Assembly: GCA_029255685.2 (NCBI GenBank)
Contig: CM055319.2
Location: 19,557,247 to 19,621,246, forward strand
Origin: Silene conica
Taxonomy: Eukaryota; Streptophyta; Magnoliopsida; Caryophyllales; Caryophyllaceae
Length of the DNA: 64,000 nucleotides
Direction of reading: 5' to 3'
The translations under genes and the position numbers were made by a program. Numbering within the stretch: the stretch's first letter is position 1; the number at the start of each line of letters is the position of its first letter. The notes under the pieces are model-generated. The model worked only from the letters and a program-made list of their open reading frames with translations. It was not told the origin of the DNA and did not search any database. Shown piece after piece: positions 11,729 through 23,208 of this stretch.

Positions 11729-11783
11729 GGTATAGCTTATTTAGAATTTATCTTCGTTCAAGTTTCGAGGACGAAACTTTTTG

Positions 11784-11797
11784 AAAGTTGGGGTGAT
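11784..11797 (+). other. E1 polypurine tract
   Basis: GAAAGTTGGGGTGA just before the 3' LTR, preceded by TTCGAGGACGAAA at about 11764-11776, a word commonly found at this place in Tekay-like elements. It would prime plus-strand synthesis. Confidence 0.7.
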
Positions 11798-12751
11798 TGT
11801 AACATCCCGTATTTTCGTAAACTATATTTTAAAGGTTTTAAATTATTTTACGGAATAAAATAATATTTTAAGATAAATTGTTAAGTTAGTTTTAAAACTT
11901 CCGTTGAGATCCGTCTTAAGAAACCTTAAGTCCTTAAGACGTAATAACTTGGCAAAGTCTTAAACCCGATTAATAAAACCCGTTCACATCAAATAACCCG
12001 TTTCATTTAACGGAGAAGGACTACTTAAACCCTAAACCCTATTGCTTATGTCGACATTTCATTTCCTCCAAATCAAAACACTGTTACATTGAGTTTTCCA
12101 TTTCTCCTTCCCTTTTCAATCTAAAAATCAAATTTCCAATCTCTTCCCAAATCCGAATCAAGGTATGTTATACATTTTCAAAATCCTTGCGAAATTTCCT
12201 AGTCATCTGTCTCTTTCAATTTTGATTTCGTGCAACTTGAAAAAGAGGTTGTTTTTGGTAGATTCCGTTTTTAGCTTCTAGAAACCGTTTTCTTTGATGT
12301 AGGAGAGGATTTAGAGGATCTTGGGGTGGATAGTTACGTTGTTAAAGAGGATCTAGGAGCATAACCGCTTTCGAGGTGACAATAATGAGAAACTCGGCCT
12401 TTATTGTTATAATAGCATGTTTCTTGGGTTTTGATTGTGAAAGTTTCTGATTTTGTTGGTTGTTGTTGTTGTTTGGACTTAGAATCATGCTAGGATTACT
12501 CATACATGAAGTTCATATGCTTAGGTTGTTATTCACATGCTTATATGTTGATTTTCAGAAATTTCATCCTTAAGACGAATATTAAGCATGATCGTAATAT
12601 GACTTTGTTGTTGTGTTTATTGCTTGCTTTTACATCCTATATGTGGTATATATGTTGGGTAGTGTATACTTGTTCCGAATTTTAAAGATTGGTATCGATT
12701 TTGTAGATATTGTAGATTATTGTAAAATGCGATTTTCACGTTCAGGAACTC

Positions 12752-13055
12752 TGAGCCGGTCGACCGACCGGCAGCCGGTCGACCGGCTGGGAGTGCTTGT
12801 TGGATTTCTTGCGCGTTTTGGAAAATAGGCTGAATGGGTGCCCAACCGGTAGGCCGGCTGCCTGCTGTCCGGCTGGGAGCCCTTTGTCTTTGTCTTAGTG
12901 TTTGATGAAGGGACTTAGGAGGATGGTTCCCCAGCCGGTAGGCCGGCTGCCTGCTGACCGGCTGGGAGCCCTTTTATCTTGTTTCGTTTTTGAAAGGCTG
13001 TAAGGAGGGAGGGTTGCCAGACGGTCAGGCGGCCGCCTGCCCCTGACCGGCTGAG
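12752..13055 (+). repeat. GC-rich quasi-palindrome array in the E1 LTR (4 units)
   Basis: Four units spaced ~85-90 bp, each with CCAGCCGGT...ACCGGCTGG-type arms (for example GCCGGTCGACCGACCGGC at 12753-12770). The same array recurs in E6 (60972-61355, five units) and, diverged, at 45051-45440. Confidence 0.85.
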
Positions 13056-13200
13056 ATCCCTGTTTGCCTTAAAACCGGTTTATCTTTTGATAGGTTAGTC
13101 AGTTTTGTTTGAGATTCGTTCCGTGTACCTTGTATGTGTGTTTGAGGTCCCCGGAGGATGGACGACACTATATTGGGTTCAGGAATGGAGAGAGGATAGA

Positions 13201-14049
13201 GACCCCCCGGTCGGGTAACCGAAAGGGAAACCGGCTCTCCCTCAACTTAGTTCTCGGGATCAATTAAGTGTTGTTTAGAAGTATAAGAGATTAGAACTAA
13301 GGATCTAGTTACTACATTTGGATGCCATTGTATTGATGCGTATTAAGGTATGCCTTAAGCTGGCCTCTGAGCTTAATACGTGAGCTAGTTCTCACATATA
13401 AGGGTATGCGTTGAGATGTCGCCTCTGAGCCCTATATGTGTATGGTTGTCGTGTCTGGGGTATGCGTTGAGATGTCGCCTCTGAGCCCAGACATGTTTAT
13501 TTGTGATCGCGTCGGAACATGCCTTAAGTTGGCCTCTGAGTCTGACGAGTATAGCAGCTGCATAACAGGGTAGCTAGGGTGTTAATGCCTTGCCCATAGT
13601 GCAGATGTTGATGCTAGAATATGCCTTAAGCTGGCCTCTGAGTTCTTTACTTATTGGATGCTAGTCCATGCGTTGAGATGTCGCCTCTGAGTCTAGTGTC
13701 TTGTTGAGTAGCAGGTCTATGCCTTAAGTTGGCCTCTGAGTCCTTGCTTGAGATTGTGAATTTGGTATCTAGGTTATGCGTTAAGATGTCGCCTCTGAAC
13801 CTTTATACTTGCTGATTATTTGGTATCTAGATTATGTCTTAAGTTGACCGCTGAACCTTTATACTTGCTGAATTTCATCCGCTTGCCTAGATAGGGTACA
13901 ATGTCAGATGTAGTTGATATTGATGAGTATAGAGTATTGTTCATAGAATTGTTCATCCAAGGCATTGGATGACTCTTTAATTAGTTTCGTAAATGGTTTG
14001 GACTGAAAGACCCCCCGGCTGGGAACTGGAAGGGAAACCGGCTCTCCTT
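13201..14049 (+). repeat. E1 LTR stem-loop array bracketed by two palindromic cassettes
   Basis: Nine units about 55 bp apart (13339-13870) share a loop of the form ATGCGTTGAGATG-TCGCCTCTGAG or ATGCCTTAAG-TGGCCTCTGAG. The loop is enclosed by arms that differ between units but pair within a unit: CGTATTAAG 13339-13347 with CTTAATACG 13372-13380; 13393-13404 with 13430-13440; TGTCTGGG 13452-13459 with CCCAGACA 13486-13493; CGTCGGA 13510-13516 with TCTGACG 13541-13547 (one G-T pair). Unit 5 pairs poorly. Cassettes GACCCCCCGGTCGGG...AAACCGGCTCTCC stand at both sides. Confidence 0.85.
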
Positions 14050-14575
14050 CCAAATAGTTTCCGAAGTTGATTGAGAGCCTTGCATAGTAATTGCATGATG
14101 ATTGAGATTCAGATATTGAGATTTGTATGCCTCACATGTTTTATATATATTGGAGTATATTGTATGATTATGTGTTACGTGTTGTTACAAAAGGTGGCTA
14201 GGAGAACTCTAGTCACTCCCCACTGATTGTGGGTACATGTTTACATGTATGTAGGTACATGACAGGAGGTTGGCAGGGTTGCATGGAGCTAGCGAGCGAT
14301 GATCCGTTATTCATCGATTTGACTATACACATGCGTTAGCTAGACTCTAGTTACATTTCAGTTTCTTTTGAGTGCCTGTAGGGATGTGTCATCCCAGGCT
14401 GTTTGTATATATTTACTTTCAGTACTTAGACAGTTAAACTTATCTATGGTTTTCTGTTTATATCAGTTGTTTCAGTTTCAGTTTTAATTCACCTCGTGTT
14501 TATGTATGTTAAAGTTTAAATTCCGCGTAAATTTTGGCATGTTGTATGTTTTATTTTTCCGCTGCGACGAGGGGT

Positions 14576-16301
14576 TGATAGCTTTAAAGATAGCCTCGCA
14601 AGTGCACGATAAATCGTAGCAAATAATCGAGGGTCGGTCCACAGGGAGTAGTTGTTGAGTACCTATTGTTCTACCTTTATGCTTAGCTAAGTCGAGTAAA
14701 TATTGAGTTTGATTGTGATTAAGGAACTAAAACTAATGACTAAAAGTAAACAAAAGTAAGGAAAACAAACTAGGTTAATATTAAAACGATTTACTCAAAT
14801 TAAGAAGGGACTAGGAGGTGATTCGACCATTTCACATGTGACTTCCCTTAATGGATACTTGTTCGGTTGTTTTAGGTAACGGGGTTGAGAGGTGACTCCT
14901 CTAATTCGTACCAAGACTCCCTCTCGGGCTTACTAGGTATCACTAGGATTGCCTCCCCATACCCCTCTCGGGTTCATGAGTTGGACTACTCCGAGTTCTA
15001 GGATTAAGACGACTAAGGTTGGCCAAACCCCAACCCCCTCTTTCCTAGGCCAAAGGGTCAAAACAAGTCAAATCCCGGTCTTCCCACTTCCTCTCTCAAG
15101 GACCGCTTTCTAACCGAATATCAAGGGTACCCAACCCAAATTCCCCCTCTCGGGTTCAATCTAGGTCGATAACTAGCCTAACTAGGGTGGTCAACTTCTA
15201 ACCTAATCAATTCTCATTGATGGTCAAGGTTTAAAAGTCTCCCGATTCAAAAAACCCAAGTCAAACATTAAACAAGTCAAACCCCTTGATAAACCTCAAC
15301 TCCTTCACCTTTTACAACCCAACACAACACACATCTTAAGAAGTCAACATGCTTTAAAGTCAAATCACCCCCTAGAAGAGGGTCTACTCACTAATCATGT
15401 TTAGGGTTTCGAGACTAATAAATAAATGCGATCTAATGATGACAAACATGTTTTTGATGATTATGGATGCGAAAAACATACGATCAAGCAACAATAACTA
15501 AGTTTTAAGAACAAACTAGCAAAAGAAGATGTGATATGAGAAGAACAAAAGATGAATTAAAACAACTAAATAGATTGAAAGAAAGATTAAAGGTGAGATT
15601 AAAATACCAAAATGACAAGAACAAGGTCGATTCGAAAATGGATGAACAATTTCCTCAAGAAACCCAAATCCTAGAAGCTTGCTTCCTCAATACTCCTAAA
15701 AAATCCTAAGGTAAAAATGAAAAGGATATTCTAAGCTTGAATGTGTTGTGTTGTGTACAAAATTCTGAAAAAGAGGTATATATACAAAAGGCCAAAGTGG
15801 GGTTGAAAGCCCACTTAAGAAAGGCGAAATAAACCAAAAATAGGCCAAATCCGGTGTAGCGAACACCGGCCGCCCCTTAGCTACGCCGGATGGGTGCAAG
15901 TTACGCCTGCCTTCTTTCTTTTGTCTTTTTCTTCATTCTTCTTGGGTGTAACTTGGGCAGTCGGGTGTTGTAACACTCGACTGCCTCTTTTACGCCTGGC
16001 TTTGATTTTTTGGTGGGTGTAGGAACACCCCACTGCCCGAGTTACGCCCGACTTTGAGTTAGAAACACCCAGAACGGTTTAAAGAGCGTTTTCTCGACTT
16101 GTAGGCTTCTCGACACTTCCGTTAAGACCCCGAAACACCTATAACAACGCAATAATGCTACAAAAACATAGAATTCGCATGAAAAATAACATGTAACGTA
16201 ATTAAAGGCTAAAAAGGACATGAAGACGGGAGAAACGATATGAAAACTAGACAAAGTAGAGGGAAATAGCAATGAGAAAGAGGTCGATAACGTAGTTATC
16301 A
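14576..16301 (-). repeat. E2 3' LTR (left copy)
   Basis: Runs from TGATAGCTTTAAAG to GTAGTTATCA, with TG...CA ends. It contains the 19-nt hairpin CCGGTGTAGCGAACACCGG at 15851-15869 and a series of GGGTGTAAC/TCGGGTGTT words at 15930-16060. Small frames inside it are chance. Confidence 0.95.
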
Positions 16302-16318
16302 AATCTCCCCACACTAAA
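16302..16318 (-). other. E2 polypurine tract
   Basis: On the minus strand TTTAGTGTGGGGAGATT directly abuts the left LTR, the expected place for the plus-strand primer of an element in this orientation. Confidence 0.75.
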
Positions 16319-18682
16319 CCCTTACTCGTCCTCGAGTAAGCACTAGCTCAAGCTAAGAAAAAAGGGCAAAAGAAGGAAACTACAAGAACAAAGCAAAACA
16401 AAAAGGAAACTAACTAAGTGAACATAATACTACTAAATTAACTAGTCGCATGAGTATTAGCGCACTCAACGCCCATTCAACTCACGTAGTTGTGCTCATG
16501 AGGTAAAGCACAACTCGCAAGGCAAGTTGGGTCTTGCACAAAATTGGGATGCATCCAACACTTAAGCACAAGGTAGAAAAATGGATGCATCGATCACAAA
16601 GAAATGTCACCTTCCTCATCTAGGTGGCGATCACTACCTAGTGGAAAATCAAGCAAAAACACATACTCCTTACAAATATAAATTCGACAAGTGACTAGGT
16701 TTACAAGGATAGCCACAAATCACCCCCTAAGATAGTGCAAGTCTAGGCTACTTTCAAATGCATTTTCCTACTACTTTGTCAAAGGCGATCGGATGAAAAT
16801 GGAAGGGAATCCCCAAAATGCTTAGAAGTGAAAGATTAGACGGTCTAGACTCTTGTCAAGCAAGAGTCGTGGTTCGTTCCAAGTTCAATTAGAAGGGATG
16901 GCAAAAGCAAAAAGATTTTTGAAGTAAAATGCTCAAATCATTTTATAAAGGTTGGAAAAACTCAAAATTCGACCTCTTATTACATTTCTCTCTTTTTTTT
17001 TCTTCTTTCTTTTTTTTTCTTTTTTTTTCTGCTCTCAAGTGGTTGGGATAGGGCTTGTCCCACGCGTGCTAACACCCTTTGTTTTCGCCAATCGCTTATT
17101 AGGCAACCGGTTAAACTCTAGATGTTAGCTTGTCGGGAGACATTCACTCTGTCTTCGGGGAGGTCGAATTCACGACCAAGCGGGAAACCAAGGTATTGGC
17201 ATTCCCCCCAAAGCACATCGAAGTGTTAGCCTATATCCAAACCAAGAGACTTTATTCAAAAACACTTTTTTTAGAGGTTTCCATTTTTTTTCAAAATCAA
17301 GATTTCCAAAACCAAAATAAGTGAATTGAGCATAAAAAAAATCAAAAACTTCTTAGGAATTGCCATCCAACCTAGACTAACAAGGTCACCAAGATCACCT
17401 AATCGACACTCCTTAACAAAATGGGGTTGAACAAGGTGACTCACATGCAAACCTTTGACTTAGTAGCGGAAAATGTCACGAAAGATACTAGAGGGGCACT
17501 AAATAGGGTGATTCGACACTATTCTAGATAAACAAAGTTACAAGCCGAAAGAAAATTTGCATAGGCCTAGGTATTTTTGCCATAATTCCCCCTTAGGGGT
17601 TTTCAAAAACAAAACTAACTAAAAGAAACTACATGCCATGAATGCAACTAATATAAACATGTTTTAATGCAAGTGCAACTATCAAACTATATGTCAAAGC
17701 AAAACTAATGCAATTTGTCCTACCAACACATAGGCACACAACACCAAGCTCCAAAACGGTTCCTCAAGGGAACACCCATCATCAAATAATCCCATCCTCC
17801 TCCATATATAGATAACGAAAATGAAAAGGAAGGAATAAGAAGAAAGAGGAAGAGCAATTTTTACCAACTTCTTCTCCGATGTATTCTTGTGTGCGACCTA
17901 CGAACATGGTTAGGACAAACAAAACACAAAATATGTACAATGCAATATTTTTGGATTTTTCAAATTTTTCAATTTTTTTTGGCTTTTCTAAAATTTTCGC
18001 AAAAAGAAATATATACAAAGAATATATTTCCCCTCCCCACACTAAAATCTCATCGTCCTCGATGAGACAAGTGCATGGAAGGAAAATACAAAAATAAGCA
18101 AAATATTTTTGGGTTTCAAATTTTTTGAAAAAGAAGAACATGTTTTTGGTTTTTTTTTTTTTTTTTTTGGGCCTTCCCTTTACACTAACTATATGGACAA
18201 GTTATAAAGAGGAGGCAAGGAAAAGAAAAACAACAAAAACTAAATAAGAAAAACTAAGAAAAACTAATTAAAGCTAAGGTTAAGAAAAACAAATAAAACA
18301 AAATAAATTTGGATTTAAGGAGGAAATGGGGCAATTTAGATTTTCAAAACGGGAACAATCATGGCCATCTCCAAAAGGGGTGTAATCACATCACCCGGAG
18401 AATGGCATCACCAACCTACAACTCAAGGAAAACAAAACTTATCAAACAACTTCAAGACTTCCAAGGCAAAGCATCAAATGATCGAATTGTCAAGACAAAA
18501 ACACCAACTTAACAACGACAAATCAAAGGCAAAGACACCAAACAAAAGGCCAACAAGCTCACACAATAGGCAAGAAAAGACATTAGGAAAAATGCAAATA
18601 ACGGCTATCACGGAAGCAACCTCCCCACACTAAGTCTCCACTATCTACAACACCTAGTACCCTCCCCAAACTAAGGTCTACC
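16319..18682 (-). other. E2 3' internal spacer, non-coding
   Basis: No supported gene. Long spacers between the last ORF and the 3' LTR are normal in Athila elements. It holds a pyrimidine tract (about 16980-17030), a T run (18149-18169) and an A/C-rich stretch (18180-18600). Confidence 0.65.
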
Positions 18683-20290
18683 TCAAGAAGGAGGTGGGTA
18701 AGGGGGGTAACGAGAAGGGTCATAAGGATAGGGGTAGAACGACCCCTCCGGATAGGGTGGGTAATGTACCGGATGGTACGGGTCAAAATCCGGAGGTGGC
18801 ATGTAAGTGGGTTGGTGTGGGTTATAACCCGAAGGAGCATACCCCATGGAATTGGTGAACATGGGGTTAAGATAGTCAATTTGCAAACGCCTCATTTGGT
18901 CCTCTATGTCATCTTGCCTACGAACCCCCGCCCGAATGAGCTCTTGGTTAACCAAGCCAATGTTTTTGGCATGCAAGGCCGCTCCATGGGCGAGGTGAGC
19001 GGTGTCATAAGCTTGTTTGGCCAAAGTCTCAATGTTTTGGGTCCTTTGATACATGTCATCCCACTGGGTTAGGAAGGTAGGGTCGTCCATGAAGCATTGG
19101 TGCCCTTGGGAGGAACTCCCGACACCTTGGTCTTGGGTAGCGGGCTTTGGCTTTGGAGCACGAGCCTCATCCTCTGAATCGGGGTCGGTGTGATATTGTA
19201 TCACACCCTCCCCTATGGCATAAAAAGTAATGTCCCAATACCCTTGACGATCCTTGTCATCCTTAAGCCGTTTCTTATACTCCCCCGAACGAAGTGGCAT
19301 CCTCCAATTAGTTTGGTCAGAAATGGAAGTCCAAGCGGTGTTAGGCACCACCATAGCCCTTTCGTCCGTTATGTAACAAAGGCGAAGGTTGTTGTCGTAA
19401 AACAACATCCTAAGGTAAGCTCCACTCAACAAATTATGGTCACAATAACGGGGAAGGCCCGAAAGGTCATGGTTTAGTGCACGGGCTATCATAGTCACCA
19501 CCCCCCCCCCCCCCACAAGCAATATTCACCGGAGGCACATCCGCAATCTTCTCAAAATGGCTTGCTAAAGCCGATGGTAAGTCAATTCTAGCATGAGTGC
19601 GGTAAAGAGCTTGGTGGAGAAGCTCAAGGGTGAGGCTGCCTACATTATAATGAGTCTCTTTTAAGGGGAAAAGGGAGTTGGAGAGGATCCTAGCAAAGTA
19701 CCGGATTGCCGGGTTCCTCAAACTCCGGTTGTACTCTTTTCCCGCCACAAATTTTTGTTTTCGGCAAGTTAATTTCTTCCATAATTGCTCCCGAATCTCT
19801 CTATAGCCGCTCCCCTTTGAAGGCTTATGACTCCCTTCTATCACCGTTGGTAAACCAAGTAACGCACCAAATTGGGGGATGGTCAAGTTGTGTCTAGTCC
19901 CCCTAAGTTGGAATTAGCAATAAGGGGTAGAAGAATGTAAGTCGGACTTCCACGTAGCGAGGAACTCGCTAGTGAGCCCGACAAAGGTGTACTCATTTGA
20001 CTCATAAAATGCTTGGATACCTAAGGTTTCACAAAGGCTCCGAACATCCTCCTCTATACCCATTTCCCTCATTGCTATCGGGTCCGCCCACCTAGTTGTT
20101 TCCCACCCCAATTTCGACACCTTATCAAATTTATCTAATTCAGATTTTTTTGGGGAATCCTACTTTCATCACTTCATCATAAAATCTAAAAGTCGAATAA
20201 GGCACAGTAGGAATAAAAGGTGAAGAAGAAGATGATGGTGGGCATACCACTGCTAGGGGTATAGGGTTACTCCTTTGACGCTTTGACATA
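18683..20290 (-). pseudogene. ATHILA ORF-1 family protein (env-position ORF of E2), fragmented
   Basis: Reading leftwards from ATG at about 20290 (MSKRQRSNPIPLAVV), the pieces are 19914-20120, 19467-19886 and 18683-19522 in different frames. Recognisable parts are KLGWETTRWADPIAMREMGI, NLTIPQFGALLGLP and GSYREIRE-like blocks typical of the ATHILA ORF-1 family (PF03078), then HNLLSGAYLRMLFYDNN. The tail is rich in Pro and Tyr (YPPYPEGSFYPYPYD). The role of this ORF is unsettled; an env-like function has been proposed for the lineage, and I see no clear signal peptide or membrane helix here. A run of 14 C at 19501-19514 lies exactly where two frames meet and probably caused one frameshift. Confidence 0.75.
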
Positions 20291-20682
20291 CCGATGTTTG
20301 CCTTGAAAAACGTGAATACTCCAAAAATCTGCAAAAAGAACAATTAAATTCGGAAATTGGTAAAGTAAAGCAAATAAAGCAACATTACTTGCTCAAAAAT
20401 GGTGAAATACCACCTTACCAAACCCTCATTTAATGGTGAAATGCAAAAAATGGAGCAAATGAAGAAAGTATTACCTAGAGAATGTAGATCGGGACAAGAG
20501 GAGAACGGTTGCGAAGTCGGAATCGAAAAAGATTGAGAAATGAAGGAGTAATGGGGGTTAAAGGGTGTCGAAAATTTTGGAGGTTAAGGGTGCTTAAGAG
20601 GAAAAGAGGCGTTGGAAAAGAAGAAGAAAGAAGACTTGGAAAAATCGGAAAAAAACTGAAATGCGCGTGAAACTGGGTCTGT

Positions 20683-20900
20683 CCGGTGTAGCCAACACCG
20701 GCCGTGCCCGGTCTACGCCGGATGGACCCGAGTTAAACATTTTTTTTTCCGAAATTTCTTCTTCATCCGGTGTAGCAACCCCCAAGTCGGGTGTAGGAAC
20801 ACCCAACTGCCTCTTTTACACCCGACTTCAAAATTTTCCATGGGTGTAACTCTCCCAGTAACACCCGACTTGGCCAAGTTACACCCGGAAGCACCCAAAT
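20683..20900 (-). repeat. LTR-like hairpin and GGGTGTAAC block inside E2, at the pol/ORF3 junction
   Basis: CCGGTGTAGCCAACACCGG at 20683-20701 differs by one base from the LTR hairpin (15851-15869, 28312-28330). The words after it (TCGGGTGTAGGAACACCC, CTGCCTCTTTTACACCCG) follow the order of the LTR segment 15930-16060. It sits between the end of pol (21240) and the start of the ATHILA-type ORF (20290). Confidence 0.75.
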
Positions 20901-21239
20901 TCCTTCAAAAACACAATAAGACATTAAAATTAACCCACAAGTCCAAAATTTCTCATCTTTTTCGTCCCGAATCGACTCAACCACTCCGAAAAATACCTCC
21001 GAAAATACCAAAAATCCAAAATTAGCTCCGATTCCTACAAAAAACCAAAAAGACATGGGTTGCCTCCCAAGAAGCGCCTTTGTTTAACGTCGTTGGCTCG
21101 ACCAAAGTCAATCAAAATGCCAAAGGGCCGAATGTAAAACAATATTCACAAAATCACCAAATCAACAAGATAAAAACATCACAAAAGTTCATGAAAAGCC
21201 ATATGGGCCGAATGTTACACAACCGAATGAGTTTGAAAA

Positions 21240-23208
21240 TTAGATGATGAGATTTGTTTGGAAAGAGGCTACCTCCCTTATAAATGGTGTCCCGGCTATG
21301 TAGTGCTTAAGACGGTTACCATTTACCTTGAAAATCTCCTCTCCACTTTTGATTTCAACCGCGCCATAAGGAAAGACACGGGTCACAATAAACGGTCCCG
21401 ACCACTTAGATTTCAACTTTCCCGCAAACAATTTAAACCTTTAATTGAATAGGAGAACAAGGTCCCCTTCTTTAAACTCCCTCCGGATGATGGCCTTATC
21501 ATGAAATCGCTTTGTCTTCTCCTTGTAGAGCCTAGAACTTTCGTAGGCTTCTAAACGGAACTCTTCAAGCTCATTAATGTCAAGGAGCCTCTTCTCCCCC
21601 GCACTCTTCAAATCAAAGTTTAATTGCCGAATGGCCCAATGGGCTCTATGTTCCATTTCTACCGGAAGATGGCACGACTTTCCATACACCAATCGGTATG
21701 GTGAAGCCCCGATTGGTGTTTTAAAAGCGGTACGATAAGCCCACAATGCATCATGAAGCTTGATTGCCCAATCCTTCCTAGATCGGCTCACCGTTTTCTC
21801 TAAGATAACCTTAAGCTCTCGGTTAGAAATTTCGGCTTGACCATTGGCTTGGGGGTGATAGGCAAGGCTTCTCCTATGTTGCACCCCATGATTCTTGAGA
21901 AGAGCATCCAAGGTTCGCTCCTTGAAGTGACTACCCCTATCGCTTATCAAAATTCTCGGCACTCCAAACCTTGGGAAAATGATAGTTTGCAAGAGTTTAG
22001 TGACGGACTTTGCATCACAAGTCTTGGTTGGAATTGCCTCCACCCACTTGCTTACATAATCCACCGCCACAAGGATGTATTCATTCCCATAGCAGGATGG
22101 GAAAGGACCTTGGTAGTCGATGCCCCATACATCAAAGACTTCCACCTCAAGCATGAAGTTCATTGGCATCTCGTGCCTCCTTGTTATGTTACCGCTTCTT
22201 TGACATTTGTCACAACCCTTCACATGTAAGGCAACATCATGAAACAATGTTGGCCAATAAAAACCGCATTAAAGAATTCTTGAAGCGGTCTTCCTTGCAC
22301 TTCCATGCCCTCCACTTGGCATACCGTGACAATGATTAATAATTGATTCGACTTCTTCATTGGGGATACACCTTCGGATCATCCCGTCGGCACATGACTT
22401 GTAGAGACAAGGGTCCTTCCAAAAGAATTGCTTGATGTCATGGAAAAACTTCTTCTTCTTGTGGGAGTCATACCCATAAGGAACGATTCCAGAAACCAAA
22501 AAGTTGACGTGGTCGGCAAACCACGGGGTTTCTCCTAAGTACAATGCTAGCAAGTAATCATCGGGTAGAGAATCATCTATAGGGAGTCCATCCTCCACAT
22601 TTTCATTCAATAGCCGAGAGAGGTGGTCCGCCACAACGTTCTCCACACCTCTCTTATCCCTAATCTCGATATCGAACTCTTGAAGTAACAAGATCCACCT
22701 AATCAATCTTGGCTTGGTCTCTTTCTTGAGAAGCAAATGCTTCAATGCCGCATGATCGGTGTGGACTATAACCTTTGCTCCTACCAAATATGTCCGGAAT
22801 TTTTCCATAGCGAAAACTACCGCTAGGAGCTCTTTCTCAGTGGTAGAGTAGTTCACTTGAGTGCCATATAGAGTCTTGCTTGCATAGTGTATAGCATTGA
22901 CTTTTCCATCTTTCTTTTGCCCCAAGACCGCCCCCAAGGCTTGGTCACTAGCATCACACATAAGCTCGAATGGCAAACTCCAATCCGGAGGTTGGATGAT
23001 GGGAGCACTCGTCAATGCTTTCTTCAACCTATCAAAGGAGTCAAGACAACGATTAGAAAAGTCAAAAGGAGTGTCCTTAGCTAATAGTTCGGTCAACGGC
23101 CTAGCTATCTTGGAGAAATCCTTGATGAAACGGCGATAAAACCCCGCATGACCAAGGAAACTCCTGACCCCTTTGACATTGGTTGGGGGAGGGAGGCTCT
23201 CAATGACC
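21240..23208 (-). pseudogene. E2 RNase H and integrase part of pol, broken
   Basis: The frame resumes after a one-base shift near 23215. RNase [52 protein letters not shown] and DHLSRLL. Integrase: the HHCC zinc part around 22200-22330, then [13 protein letters not shown] (first Asp), [11 protein letters not shown] (second Asp) and [16 protein letters not shown] (Glu). In-frame TAA codons at 22269-22271 and 21441-21443 interrupt it; relatives have a sense codon at both places. The last piece, 21240-21431, is the integrase C-terminal domain ([13 protein letters not shown]). No chromodomain, as expected for Athila. Confidence 0.85.

Larger units (their letters stand above)
11798..14575 (+). repeat. 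E1 3' LTR, interrupted 6 bp from its end by E2
   Basis: Starts TGTAACATCCCG. It contains, in order: a CGTCTTAAG/CTTAAGACG inverted repeat (11930-11960), GC-rich quasi-palindromes (12752-13055), a pair of ~40-nt cassettes (13201-13240, 14009-14049) enclosing an array of hairpin units, and a segment identical in plan to the kept part of the 5' LTR. E2 enters after GGGGT (14571-14575) and the LTR ends at 28772. Confidence 0.9.
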
